Assembly: GCF_040536835.1 (NCBI RefSeq)
Contig: NZ_CP159578.1
Location: forward strand, 3,906,001-3,970,000
Length of the DNA stretch: 64,000 nt
Reading direction: 5' to 3'
Source of the DNA: Salinicola endophyticus
GTDB taxonomy: Bacteria; Pseudomonadota; Gammaproteobacteria; Pseudomonadales; Halomonadaceae
Positions 18,401-26,665 of the stretch are shown here, in pieces. How positions within the stretch are numbered: position 1 is the stretch's first letter; each line of letters starts with the position of its first letter. The notes under the pieces are model-generated. The model was not told where the DNA came from, made no database searches, and saw nothing but the letters and a program-made list of their open reading frames with translations. The position numbers and the translations under genes were made by a program.

Positions 18401-20913
18401 ACGCTCTGCCCGCGCAAGGCGCGGCCATAGGGAATGCTGGCCATTGCGCTGTGTTCCGGGCGGATCGGTTGTTCGATCGACCAGATCGCCGCCTCGGTGG
18501 CCCCGCCCAGGCTGAACAGCGTGCTGTCCGGCCAGCGTCGCCACCAGCGAGTCGGCAGGTTGAGCGGAATCCAGTCGCCGGACCAGAGCACGCAACGCGG
18601 CCCAGGCAAGCGCCGCTCGGGTTCGCTCTCCAGATAGTCGATCAACATCTGGCCCTGAGCCGGCACCGAGTTCCACAGGGTGATGGCATGGCGCTCCATC
18701 AGTTCGGCCCAATGCGATGGATCGCTGCCACGGGCCGGATCGGGCAGGATGATCTGGGCGCCCGCCGCGGTGGCGCCGAACAGGTCATAGACCGACAGAT
18801 CGAAGCTCAGCTCGGCCAACCCGAGGAGTCGGTCATGCTCGCCGACGGCGTAACGCTGGTTGATGTCGAGCAGCGTGTTGCCCACCGCCGCATGGCTGAG
18901 CATCACCCCCTTGGGCGTGCCGGTGGAGCCGGAGGTGTAGATCACGTAGGCAAAATCGTCTGCCGCCACCTCCACGGCGGGCGGCAGCGGCCAGTCGCTA
19001 TCGGCGACCAGACGATCGATGGCCAGGCAGGCATAGCCGGCATCCACAGCATCGCGCTGCAGACAGATCAGCACGGCCACTTCGGCGCTGGCGAGGATCG
19101 TCTGGCGACGCAGCAGCGGCTGGCGGATGTCCACCGGCACATAGGCAGCGCCGGCCTGGATCACGCCGAGCACCGCGACCAATTGCAGGGCGCTTTTCGG
19201 CAACATCACCGCGACCCGCTGGCCACGCCCCACACCCTGTGCCGCCAGGGCACGACGCAGGGCGCTGGCGTGCTGGGCGATCTGGCGGTAGCTGTAGCTG
19301 CCGCTGACGTCGTGGATCACCGTTGCCTCGGGGGTCAGCAGGGCACGCTCGGCGAAGCCTGCGGCGATGCTCCGCGCGCTACCGGGCAACGCCTGCGGCA
19401 ACGCTTCGAGGGGCGCCGCCGCCTCGTCGTCGCTCCAGGAGCGCGGGCTCTGTGCCAGTTGCTGCAGCAGGCCGACGAAGTCGTCGAACATGGCTTGTGC
19501 CTGGCCTTCGGGGAACAGTCCCAGGCGCACGTCCCAGCCGATCTCCAGGCCGCCGAACTGGTCGGTGACCTGGCAGTCCAGCCAGACCTGCGGGGTCTGG
19601 CTGATCATGTAGCGCGGCGCGCCGGGTGCCTCGCCGTCGCCGAGCAGGCGCTGCACGCTGCCAATACCACTGGTGAAAACCACCGGCATCAGATCGGCGC
19701 CGCGTCCACGCCGACGGGCCAGCTCGCGGAGTAGATCGACGCCGCTGAAGGTCGCGTGGTCGAGGTCGTCGAACATCTGCTCACCGATACGCCGGGCGCG
19801 CTCGACGAAGTGGTCGCCATGTCGGCTGTCCACCGCCAGCAGGCTGAGGGCGGTGAAGTCGCCGAGTACCTGCGATAACTGCGGGTGCAGCAGCGGCCGG
19901 TTGAGCACCGTCAGGTTGAGGCAGAACGCCGGGCTCTGGCTCCAGCGGCCAATGGTCTCGGCGAACGCCGCCAGAACCACTCCCGCTGCACTCAGCCCAT
20001 GTTCGCCGGCGCGGGCGCTGAGCACCTGCCAGGCGGCGTCATCGAGCCGCGCGTGCAAGTGCTGGAAACGCGTCGAGTGGGTGTCCGGCTGCACCCGTAG
20101 CGGCAGATCGGGGCGACCTGGCAGATCGTCCAGACGTGCCAGCCACCAGTCACGATCGCGCTGCCAGGCCGGCGACTGACGGCGGCGCTGCTCGATCCCG
20201 ACGTAGTCGCGGAAGGTCGCCTGCAATGGAGGCTCCGTGCCCTGTGGATCGAGATAGCGCTGGCGCCATTCGCCGAGCAGCAGTTGCAGGCTGGCGTAAT
20301 CGATCAGGGTGAAGTCCACCGAGCAGTGCAGCACGCAGGCATGCCGACCCAGACTCAGTTCGGGGCGCAGGATCGGCCACTGGTCGAGCGCCACGCAGGC
20401 ATGGTCGAGGCGTTCGCGAACCCGGCTCAGGTGTAGCTCGAAAGCGCTTTCGTCGAGTTCCGTGCAGGCATGCACGGTCAGCTTCTGCCTGGGCACTTCG
20501 GGCAGCACCCGCTGCCAGGCGTTGTCCTCGATCACCGCACGCAGCATGGGGTGGCGCGCGACCAGGGCGTTCCAGGCCGCTTCCAGGCGTTCGGGGTCGG
20601 TGTCGGCTGGCCAGTCGTATTCGGCGTAAAGATGGCAGGCGTTGCCGCCGTAGTCGAAGGCCGTCTGGCGGCCCAAGACGTATGCGGCCTGAACCGGCGT
20701 CAATGGGAAGCGCTGATGGGCAAGCTCGGGCTCGGCGCGCCAGTCCGGGCCACCCTCAAGATGTTCCAGCAATGCCTCGCGCTCGGCCCGCAGGAGCCCG
20801 GCAAGGTCGGCGTCGAGGGCGCCTTGGGGCGCACGGTAACGCAGGCGGCCCTCCTCGCTCCAGAGTTCGATGCGGCGGCTATGGCAGGTTTCCAGCAGTT
20901 CGCACAGGCTCAT
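15493..20913 (-). CDS. pchF: Pyochelin synthetase PchF (Cy-A-MT-PCP-TE)
   Basis: A 1806-residue nonribosomal peptide synthetase. In order: a short N-terminal docking region (to about 60), and a heterocyclisation domain with the DFTLIDYASL motif (about residues 65-500). An adenylation domain follows with YVIYTSGSTGTPKG near 655 and YRTGDLGRY near 895. It is interrupted by an N-methyltransferase with LLELGAGTA near 1160, and its A10 motif is NGKVDRKAL. Then come a carrier domain with GGDSLL near 1440 and a thioesterase with GYCSGG near 1603. It activates the second cysteine, forms the second ring, N-methylates after PchG reduction and releases pyochelin. The thioesterase nucleophile position is Cys rather than Ser. 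It overlaps pchE and pchG by ATGA junctions. Length is close to P. aeruginosa PchF. Confidence 0.95.
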   Translation of the reverse strand: MSLCELLETCHSRRIELWSEEGRLRYRAPQGALDADLAGLLRAEREALLEHLEGGPDWRAEPELAHQRFPLTPVQAAYVLGRQTAFDYGGNACHLYAEYDWPADTDPERLEAAWNALVARHPMLRAVIEDNAWQRVLPEVPRQKLTVHACTELDESAFELHLSRVRERLDHACVALDQWPILRPELSLGRHACVLHCSVDFTLIDYASLQLLLGEWRQRYLDPQGTEPPLQATFRDYVGIEQRRRQSPAWQRDRDWWLARLDDLPGRPDLPLRVQPDTHSTRFQHLHARLDDAAWQVLSARAGEHGLSAAGVVLAAFAETIGRWSQSPAFCLNLTVLNRPLLHPQLSQVLGDFTALSLLAVDSRHGDHFVERARRIGEQMFDDLDHATFSGVDLLRELARRRGRGADLMPVVFTSGIGSVQRLLGDGEAPGAPRYMISQTPQVWLDCQVTDQFGGLEIGWDVRLGLFPEGQAQAMFDDFVGLLQQLAQSPRSWSDDEAAAPLEALPQALPGSARSIAAGFAERALLTPEATVIHDVSGSYSYRQIAQHASALRRALAAQGVGRGQRVAVMLPKSALQLVAVLGVIQAGAAYVPVDIRQPLLRRQTILASAEVAVLICLQRDAVDAGYACLAIDRLVADSDWPLPPAVEVAADDFAYVIYTSGSTGTPKGVMLSHAAVGNTLLDINQRYAVGEHDRLLGLAELSFDLSVYDLFGATAAGAQIILPDPARGSDPSHWAELMERHAITLWNSVPAQGQMLIDYLESEPERRLPGPRCVLWSGDWIPLNLPTRWWRRWPDSTLFSLGGATEAAIWSIEQPIRPEHSAMASIPYGRALRGQSVEVLDARGRRCPPGVRGEIHIGGVGLALGYAGDPQRTAERFVQHRDGRRLYRTGDLGRYLADGSIEFLGREDDQVKIRGHRIELAELDAALCAHPQVNLAATVVLGEAHERSLASFVTLHAQESDDTDPQAALDLVRQRAARALRRDWGSLEEIAGAVAALDRACLVSLAAWLASSDLFASRVPLGFATLCQRLGIAEEHQRLLRHWLRQLQEGGYLRVEGEGWLGCAERPMLRPEEAWAVFAECAPAALWPAELIAYLRDSAQSLGEQLAGRISPAALMFPQGSARIAEAMYSQGLHAQALHEAMAEAIAAIVERQPQRRWRLLELGAGTAAASRAVIARLAPLVASGVEVDYLFSDVSSYFLAAARERFAGQPWVRFGRFDMNGDLLDQGVAPHSVDILLSSGALNNALDTPLLLAGLRELLGADAWLVIQELTREHNEISVSQSLMMENPRDVRAQEHQLFVHAGQWLDWLAREPGDLACGVVAPGSALDLLGYDVLLARCKTDRARLEPAELLAFAETRVPRYMLPAQVRVLERLPVTGNGKVDRKALAGFARQPQPSPRRGIAQAPADELESTLLSLWREVLDNPELGVEQDFFGAGGDSLLIAQLIARLRERLEVARHHPFDRLLRWALSQPTPRGLAERLRGAPEEERQQGTAPARRCTSLESATPRAPLAEGAVPLDPLVRLVAGEGVPRVLIHEGLGTLLAYRPLLRALGEERPLLGLAVHDSDAYLATPAEHLNACLGRRYAEALQATGLREVDLLGYCSGGLLALETAKSLVQRGVRVRHLDIVSSYRIPYQVDDERLLLFSFAATLGLDTAALGFPAPQPLGQAVQAALVQTPQRLGDEALAGLPNLADLAALRARVLQAASGSADAASLERDTLYRLFCHSVRASQAEAPVPYVGSLRLFVPNAGNPLVPRYAEALENHWRAAALGACNVHEIPGGHFDCLGEALAQLLLTEEACR

Positions 20914-23900
20914 AGCACACCCTCTTCCATGTGGCGTTCCTCGATGTCGGCGGCCTGCCTCCGTACCTGACGGGCGAGACCGGCCAGGGTCGGCTGGCGG
21001 TAGAAGTCGGCCATTGCCATGCGCACGCCAAAGCGCTCGCGGACGCGGGCCAGCAGACGGGTCGCCAGCAGGCTGTCGCCGCCAAGACTGAAGAAACTGG
21101 CGTCACGCCGGCGTACCGGGCGCTTGAGCAATGCCTCCCAGCATTCGGCGAGTGCCTTCTCGTGAGCTTGCAGTGGCTCCTGGGCGGCCCCCTCGTCATG
21201 GCTCTGACCCAGCGCGCGGCTCATGCTGTGCGCCAGGCGACGGCGGTCGACCTTGCCATTGGCGTTCAACGGCAGGCTCGGCAGGCACCATAGATGATCG
21301 GGGCGCATCGCCTGTGGCAGGCGCGCCTCCAGGGCGCAGCGGAGCGCGGCGGCATCGAACCCGAGCCCTGCTGATTGCGCCTGAATCAGCGCGATGCGCT
21401 CGCTGCGCCACAGGCAGTGCGCTGTCAGCCCCGCCCCAGCGACGTCGTCCAGCAACACGGGCAACGGCGCCAGACGCAGCGGCCGTGGATCGAGCAATGC
21501 CGCACCGAGCAACGCCAGCGGTGATTCACGCAGCAGGTCGATCAGCAACAGACGGCCTTGCGGACGCAGCAACGCCGCTGCCAGCGCCAGCCCTTCGCGT
21601 CTGGTGTCGTAGGTGTGCAGCGCGGCGAAACTGATCACCAAATCGTAGCGACCGAGCTGTTCTACCGGCAGCAGGCCGTCGTCCAGCACCTGGGTCGCCC
21701 ATTGCGACGGCAGGTGCGCAGCGGCGGCATCGAGCAGGCCCCGGCTGCGCTCGAAGAGGGTCAGCTCGAGATTCGGGTGCATGGCCGAGATCGACGCGGG
21801 GTCAAGCCAGAGACCCGCGCGGGTGTCCAGTACGGCCACCCGCAGCTGTTCGCCGCTGGCCGGCGTCGGCAGCGCGTCCAGCAAGCGCGCCAGGGCCTCG
21901 CGGCCGTCCGGCAGGCGCGCGGCCAGCGCCTGTGGGGCCAGCCAGGGATCGAGAAGTAACGCGGCTGGCGCCTGCTCTTGTGTGAGCTGAGCACGCAGGG
22001 CGTTATCCATGGCGCTCAAGTCCGCGGCCTGCCAGCCGAGCCGCTGCAACGCTTCGTCGAGCGGCGGCAGGGCGTTCACTGCGGAGTCCGCCAGCCAGTC
22101 GAGCCAGCGCTGGCGCAGGGCATCATCGAATGCCAGCGGCGCCTCCAGCAGCGCGCCAAGAAGCGTTCGGGTCACCACCGTCTCGGCCTCGGCCAGGCCC
22201 TCGAAACGCTGTGCCTCCGGCACCTGCGTGGCACTATCGGCGCGCTCTGCCAGGCACGGCACCAGCACCGCGCCGATGCTCGCAGTGGCACCCTCGAGCA
22301 CCGCCGCGCAGGCGCTTTCCACGCCGGGCTGGTTACACAGTGCCGCCTCCACCTCGCCCAGTTCGATACGCTGGCCGCGCACCTTCACCTGCTGGTCGAC
22401 CCGGCCGAGGAATTCCAGGGTGCCATCGGGCCAGTAGCGTCCACGATCCCCCGTGCGGTACCAGCGGCCCTGGCCATCGTGGACGAAACGCCGCGCGCTC
22501 AGCTCGGGATCGTTGCGATAACCACGGGCCAGGCTGGCGCCACCGATCCACAGCTCACCGACCACCATATCCGGCACGTCACGCCCCTGCGCGTCGACCA
22601 CCCGGTAGGCCTGCCCGGGCAGCGGGCGGCCATAGGGAATCGAGCGCCAGTGGGGCGGCACCGTGTCGACGCTTTGCAGGTTCGACCAGATGCCCGCCTC
22701 GGTGGCGCCACCGAGCACATGTAGCTGGCATGCGCTGTCGCACCGCGCGCGCAGGCGCGCGGGCAGATCCAGCGCCACCCAATCACCGGACAGCAGCACC
22801 GCGCGCAGGCTACGGTAGTCGGCCTGGCTGGCCGGCAGGCTGAGGGCCATTTCCAGCAGGGCCGGTGCCGAGTTCCACAAGGTCACCCCATGGCGCTGGA
22901 TGGCCTGTGCCCAGGCGGCGGCATCGCGCGCCTGTGCCTGGCTTGGCAGAATCAGGCTGGCGCCCGCACCGAGGCCACCGAACAGGTCGAACACCGAGAG
23001 ATCGAAGTCCAGCGCCGAAACCGTCAGCAGGCGATCCGCCTCGCTCACCTGCAGCAGATCGAGCAAGGCGTCGATGGTATTGATCGCCGCCGCGTGACTG
23101 ACTTCCACGCCCTTGGGCACCCCGGTGGAGCCGGAGGTGTAGATGACATAGGCGCTGGCCTGTGGCGACAGTGGCAGCGGTGCGGCCAGGGCTGGCATGC
23201 ACGCCAAACGCTCGCTATCCCAACGCGGCGGCGAGGCCTGCGGGTCGTCCTGCCCGGCAATGACCAGACGCACCCCGGCTGCTTCCTCGATCAGGCGTCG
23301 ACGCGCTGGCGGCTGGTCGATGTCCAGCGGTACATAGCAGGCCCCCGCCGCGAGCACGGCGAAGACCGCCGCAACCTGCTCAGGCCCGCGCGGCAGGCTG
23401 ATCTCCACCGCATCACCCGGCCTGACGCCGGCAGCGCAGAGGCCACCGGCCATGCGCAGGGCGCGCTCGGCCAGTTCGCCACGGCTGATGCACCTGTCGC
23501 GGTAGCAGAGCGCGACGGTGGACGGCGCGGCCAACGAGCGGGCAAAGAAATCGTGATGCAACGTGCGCGGAGCAGCGAGCGACGGCTGACCATTCAGCAT
23601 GGCCCGGCGCGCCTGCTGCGCCCAAGGCAACGGCAGGCCGAGCGGTCGCTCCCAGGCACTGTCGCAGAGCTGCTGGAGCAGCATCACGTAGGCGTCGAAC
23701 ATGGTTTCGAGCAAGCCTTCGGGGAACAACCCGACAACGCTGTCCCAGGCCAGCAGGATGCCATTGCCGACCCGGTAGAGCTGATGGTCGAGCCACACCT
23801 GCGGCGTTTGCGAGAGCATGTCATGGAGTTCGCCGAATACATCGCGGAAGGCTGCCGGCACGAAGCTCTCATCGCCCAGGTTACTGGCGAACACCACCGG

Positions 23901-25223
23901 CGCCGAGCGCGGCTGCCCCTGCCGACGCGCCTCGCGCAGCACCTCCAGCGCCGGGAACGCGGCATGATCGATGGCACCGTGAAGACAGCGCTGGAAGTCT
24001 TTCACCGCCTCGACGAAGGGCCTGCTGGCGTCCATCCGGCATTCCAGCAGCAACAGGGTGGTGAAGTCGGCGATTACCTCGCCGATACGCGGATCCTCGC
24101 CGTGACGGTCGAACAACGGTACGTTCAGAAGGAATTCCGAGGTCTCGCTCCAGCGCGCCAGGATCATGGCGAAGGCACAGCCGAACACGCTCGACAGGGT
24201 CACGCCATGCTGTGCGGCCAGGTGTTCCAGACGCTGGCTCTCGCGGGCGGAAAGCTGAAACGCCAGGCGCCGGGTGCGCGGCTGCTGAATCGCCTGCGGC
24301 GCGCAGGCCAGCGGCAGAGCCGGTGCATCCGGCAGGTGCGGCAGGCGTTCCAGCCAATACTCGCGAGCCCGCGCCGCCGCCTCGACGCGCTGTGCCGCGC
24401 GGCGCGCAAGATAATCGGCGAAGTGCAGCGACGGCGCTGGCGTCAGGCATTCCGGCGCGACATAGGCCGCGCCCAGCTCGGCGAGCAGCAAGCGCAGACT
24501 TTCGACATCGGCGGCGAGCAGGTCGAGGCTCAGCCAGAGGCGCTCTTCACCTCCCGGCATGCGTACCAGCCCGAGCAGGAACACCTGGCCCTGCTCCACC
24601 GCCAGGCATTCGTGCGAGCGCCACTGGCGTAGCGTCTGCCAGTCACGTTCGGCTTGCTCCGGTTGCAGGCTGCGCCAGTCCTGCAGGTCGAAGCAGGGCA
24701 GCGGCGGCGATTCGAGTATCTGTTGACGGCCCTCGAAGAAGCAGGCGCGCAGCATCGGGTGGCGTTGGCGCACGCACTGCGCCGCCACGGCCAGTCGCTG
24801 CGGATCGAGGTCACGCGCGCGGAATTCGAGAAAAGCATGGCAACTGATGTTACCGAGCACCTCGTCGGCACCCCGTCCCAGCCAGTAGGCCTGCTGCACG
24901 GAAGACAGCTCGAACGGCTGATCCGGCGCCACTGTCACCTCCGCCAGCGTGACGGGGGCAAGCCTCGGCTCGGCACCCGCCAGCAGGTCGAGCCAGGCAC
25001 CCAGGCAAGGGCGCCGCGCCAGTTGGGCGAAGTCCAGCGCCGCGCCGCGGGCACGCAGGCGCTCCTGCAGGTACATCAGACGAATCGAGTCGAGCCCGCA
25101 GCTCAGCAGGTCGTCGTCGTCCGTCAAGGTGCGGACATCGTCGTGCGGCGCGCCGAGAAGCTCGGCCAGCTGTTCGGTCACCCAGTCGCGCAGCGCGGGC
25201 CGGGAATCGAGGGGCAGATCCAT
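20910..25223 (-). CDS. pchE: Dihydroaeruginoate synthetase PchE (ArCP-Cy-A-E-PCP)
   Basis: A 1437-residue synthetase that starts the assembly line. An aryl carrier domain has its phosphopantetheine serine at residue 46 (CGLDSIRLM). A heterocyclisation domain follows. The adenylation domain has YVIYTSGSTGVPKG near 690 and YRTGDRGRYW, and carries an insert of about 300 residues before the A10 motif NGKVDRRRL. The insert has a methyltransferase-like fold but the SAM motif is degraded (VAVLDTRAG), as in the PchE epimerase. The final carrier domain has GGDSLLATRL with serine 1384. It accepts salicylate from PchD, adds and cyclises cysteine, and epimerises. A Fur-type site precedes it and AGGAAG lies before the ATG. 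Confidence 0.95.
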   Translation of the reverse strand: MDLPLDSRPALRDWVTEQLAELLGAPHDDVRTLTDDDDLLSCGLDSIRLMYLQERLRARGAALDFAQLARRPCLGAWLDLLAGAEPRLAPVTLAEVTVAPDQPFELSSVQQAYWLGRGADEVLGNISCHAFLEFRARDLDPQRLAVAAQCVRQRHPMLRACFFEGRQQILESPPLPCFDLQDWRSLQPEQAERDWQTLRQWRSHECLAVEQGQVFLLGLVRMPGGEERLWLSLDLLAADVESLRLLLAELGAAYVAPECLTPAPSLHFADYLARRAAQRVEAAARAREYWLERLPHLPDAPALPLACAPQAIQQPRTRRLAFQLSARESQRLEHLAAQHGVTLSSVFGCAFAMILARWSETSEFLLNVPLFDRHGEDPRIGEVIADFTTLLLLECRMDASRPFVEAVKDFQRCLHGAIDHAAFPALEVLREARRQGQPRSAPVVFASNLGDESFVPAAFRDVFGELHDMLSQTPQVWLDHQLYRVGNGILLAWDSVVGLFPEGLLETMFDAYVMLLQQLCDSAWERPLGLPLPWAQQARRAMLNGQPSLAAPRTLHHDFFARSLAAPSTVALCYRDRCISRGELAERALRMAGGLCAAGVRPGDAVEISLPRGPEQVAAVFAVLAAGACYVPLDIDQPPARRRLIEEAAGVRLVIAGQDDPQASPPRWDSERLACMPALAAPLPLSPQASAYVIYTSGSTGVPKGVEVSHAAAINTIDALLDLLQVSEADRLLTVSALDFDLSVFDLFGGLGAGASLILPSQAQARDAAAWAQAIQRHGVTLWNSAPALLEMALSLPASQADYRSLRAVLLSGDWVALDLPARLRARCDSACQLHVLGGATEAGIWSNLQSVDTVPPHWRSIPYGRPLPGQAYRVVDAQGRDVPDMVVGELWIGGASLARGYRNDPELSARRFVHDGQGRWYRTGDRGRYWPDGTLEFLGRVDQQVKVRGQRIELGEVEAALCNQPGVESACAAVLEGATASIGAVLVPCLAERADSATQVPEAQRFEGLAEAETVVTRTLLGALLEAPLAFDDALRQRWLDWLADSAVNALPPLDEALQRLGWQAADLSAMDNALRAQLTQEQAPAALLLDPWLAPQALAARLPDGREALARLLDALPTPASGEQLRVAVLDTRAGLWLDPASISAMHPNLELTLFERSRGLLDAAAAHLPSQWATQVLDDGLLPVEQLGRYDLVISFAALHTYDTRREGLALAAALLRPQGRLLLIDLLRESPLALLGAALLDPRPLRLAPLPVLLDDVAGAGLTAHCLWRSERIALIQAQSAGLGFDAAALRCALEARLPQAMRPDHLWCLPSLPLNANGKVDRRRLAHSMSRALGQSHDEGAAQEPLQAHEKALAECWEALLKRPVRRRDASFFSLGGDSLLATRLLARVRERFGVRMAMADFYRQPTLAGLARQVRRQAADIEERHMEEGVL

Positions 25224-25270
25224 GGAGGCTTCCTGAGACAGACATTTGAAGTTGGCTGCCTACATATGGC

Positions 25271-25303
25271 AACAATTATCAAATGCGACTTTATCTCATT
25301 ATC
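25271..25303 (-). promoter_or_regulatory. Probable Fur operator upstream of pchE
   Basis: On the minus strand the region holds GATAATGAGATAA followed shortly by TTTGATAATTGTT, two overlapping partial matches to the Fur consensus within an AT-rich block 48-80 bp before pchE. The match is weaker than those before fptA and pchD. Confidence 0.6.
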
Positions 25304-25368
25304 AGGAAGACCTATCCGCCATTCCTTTAGGCAACCGAACTATTTCATTAGCTGCAGCGCTACTTAGG

Positions 25369-26259
25369 CTAGCGGATATCGCGGGGCGAGACGCCATAGC
25401 GCTTGCGGAACGCGATGGAGAAATGTGCCGGGCTATATCCTACTCGGTAGGCCACCGCCGACACGTTCATCTCTTCATCGCACAGCATCCGATGCGCCTC
25501 GCGCAGCCGGTACTCCTGCAAGTAAGCAAAGACGCTGGTGCCGAACACCTTACGAAAGCCGACGGTCAGCTTGCGCGGATTCATACCCACGTGACTGGCC
25601 AGCGCATCCAGCGACGGCGGCTCCTGCAACGCCCCCACCAGCAGGTCGCGGGCCGCGCGGATACGCTCGACTTCGGAACAGGTGATACGCGGCCCATCGG
25701 CCGGCTGCGTCTCACCAGAGAGTAACTGAGCACTCAGCGCAGCCATTTCGAGCGCCTTGCCGCCCAGGTAAAGATCGCGGGTCGGTCCGCGCATCTGGCA
25801 AGTGCCGATCTGCGAGGCCAGCGCCTGCATCGCTCGCGGCGCCGGACAGCTCGTGATCCTCGGATCGCCGCCGGGACGTTGCGTCAGGTGCTCGGGGAAC
25901 CAGCCGACATGGCTGCTCAATGCTTCGACACCGAGCTGGAGGATGGTGTAGCGCAACGGTTTGTCGGTGGCGTAGATCTGTGCCGAGCTGAAATCGCCAT
26001 CGCTGGCGATGGTGCACAGGCTCGGCCCTTCGATGGTGTGCTCGGGCTGACCGGGAACCCGACAGCGCAGCCGGCCACTCTGTACCAGGATAAGCCGCAG
26101 CCCCCGTTCCAGCGGCTCCTCGAACCACTCCTCGCTGGACGACAGGAAGGTTCCGGACACCAGTTTGAGATTTGGGTCGAGGTGCGCGACACCGGCACGG
26201 TTGCCCGGCGCCACCAACGCGACACCGTCCGATCTTGGGGCAATGATGGTAATGGTCAT
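25369..26259 (-). CDS. pchR: AraC-family regulator PchR
   Basis: A 296-residue AraC/XylS regulator. The N-terminal part opens with MTITIIAP and holds the sensor domain. The C-terminal hundred residues contain the two helix-turn-helix units, for example LDALASHVGMNPRKLTVGF and VSAVAYRVGYSPAHFSIAF. ATG 26259 is chosen over the longer frame because AGGAAA is six bases upstream and the length then equals that recalled for P. aeruginosa PchR. In Pseudomonas PchR binds ferric pyochelin inside the cell and activates the pch and fpt promoters. The gene sits between the two biosynthetic operons, as in P. aeruginosa. Similarity to that protein is striking and supports transfer of the whole cluster. Confidence 0.93.
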   Translation of the reverse strand: MTITIIAPRSDGVALVAPGNRAGVAHLDPNLKLVSGTFLSSSEEWFEEPLERGLRLILVQSGRLRCRVPGQPEHTIEGPSLCTIASDGDFSSAQIYATDKPLRYTILQLGVEALSSHVGWFPEHLTQRPGGDPRITSCPAPRAMQALASQIGTCQMRGPTRDLYLGGKALEMAALSAQLLSGETQPADGPRITCSEVERIRAARDLLVGALQEPPSLDALASHVGMNPRKLTVGFRKVFGTSVFAYLQEYRLREAHRMLCDEEMNVSAVAYRVGYSPAHFSIAFRKRYGVSPRDIR

Positions 26260-26563
26260 CGGATTTTCCTGTAGCCCGAACGCTGCCGGCTTGGCAGCAC
26301 CTTTCTGAATGGATAGGTAGCGTGACGCTTCTTGCGGCAACCACCGGCTCGATGTCCTCGCGGATTCAACGTCTCCAGCACCTGGCCACGTCACGCGGCA
26401 CGGGAGCAAAAGCCCACCCAAAGGATATCTTAAGTTACTAAAAAATATAGATTTTTCTTAACTGTCGCGTTGCTCTTCAGCGCGTACGGCGATTGATTCT
26501 GTGCTTCCTTGGCGACCAACGGACACCGCTCCCCCCTTCAGTCGCTGTAGCGAATGAAAAAGT

Positions 26564-26580
26564 CCCGCCATCGAAAGACC
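26564..26580 (+). promoter_or_regulatory. Candidate PchR activator site upstream of pchD
   Basis: CCCGCCATCGAAAGACC shares 13 of 17 positions, including the run ATCGAAAG, with a site upstream of fptA (10993-11009, minus strand). It lies about 28 bp upstream of the Fur box, a position suited to an activator. Confidence 0.45.
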
Positions 26581-26608
26581 AGCCCTTGTGCGTCACACGC
26601 GAATCGCC

Positions 26609-26627
26609 AATGATAATAAATCTCATT
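26609..26627 (+). promoter_or_regulatory. Fur box in the pchD promoter
   Basis: AATGATAATAAATCTCATT contains the Fur core TGATAAT and an imperfect inverted arm. It lies 39-57 bp before the chosen pchD start, where a repressor would cover the promoter of the salicylate operon. Confidence 0.75.
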
Positions 26628-26665
26628 TACATGAAATGACAATCGACCGTCCTCTCGGAGATCGC

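Larger units (their letters stand above)
26260..26665. other. Divergent pchR-pchD control region
   Basis: A 406-bp noncoding stretch between pchR and pchD. The pchR side is AT-rich (about 26425-26462, with AAAAATATAGATTTTT as a small inverted repeat) and may hold the pchR promoter. The pchD side has a candidate PchR site at 26564-26580 and a Fur box at 26609-26627. The upstream in-frame extension of pchD (26588-26665) covers the Fur box and is therefore treated as noncoding. Confidence 0.6.

Noticed and set aside
17005..19734. A 909-codon open frame on the plus strand opposite pchF
   Set aside because: It is the antisense shadow of the PchF adenylation and methyltransferase region; high GC gives long open antisense frames. 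It shows Gln/Arg/His-rich composition and no domain.
22890..24632. A 580-codon plus-strand frame opposite pchE
   Set aside because: Same reason: antisense of a long conserved synthetase gene, with biased composition and no motif.
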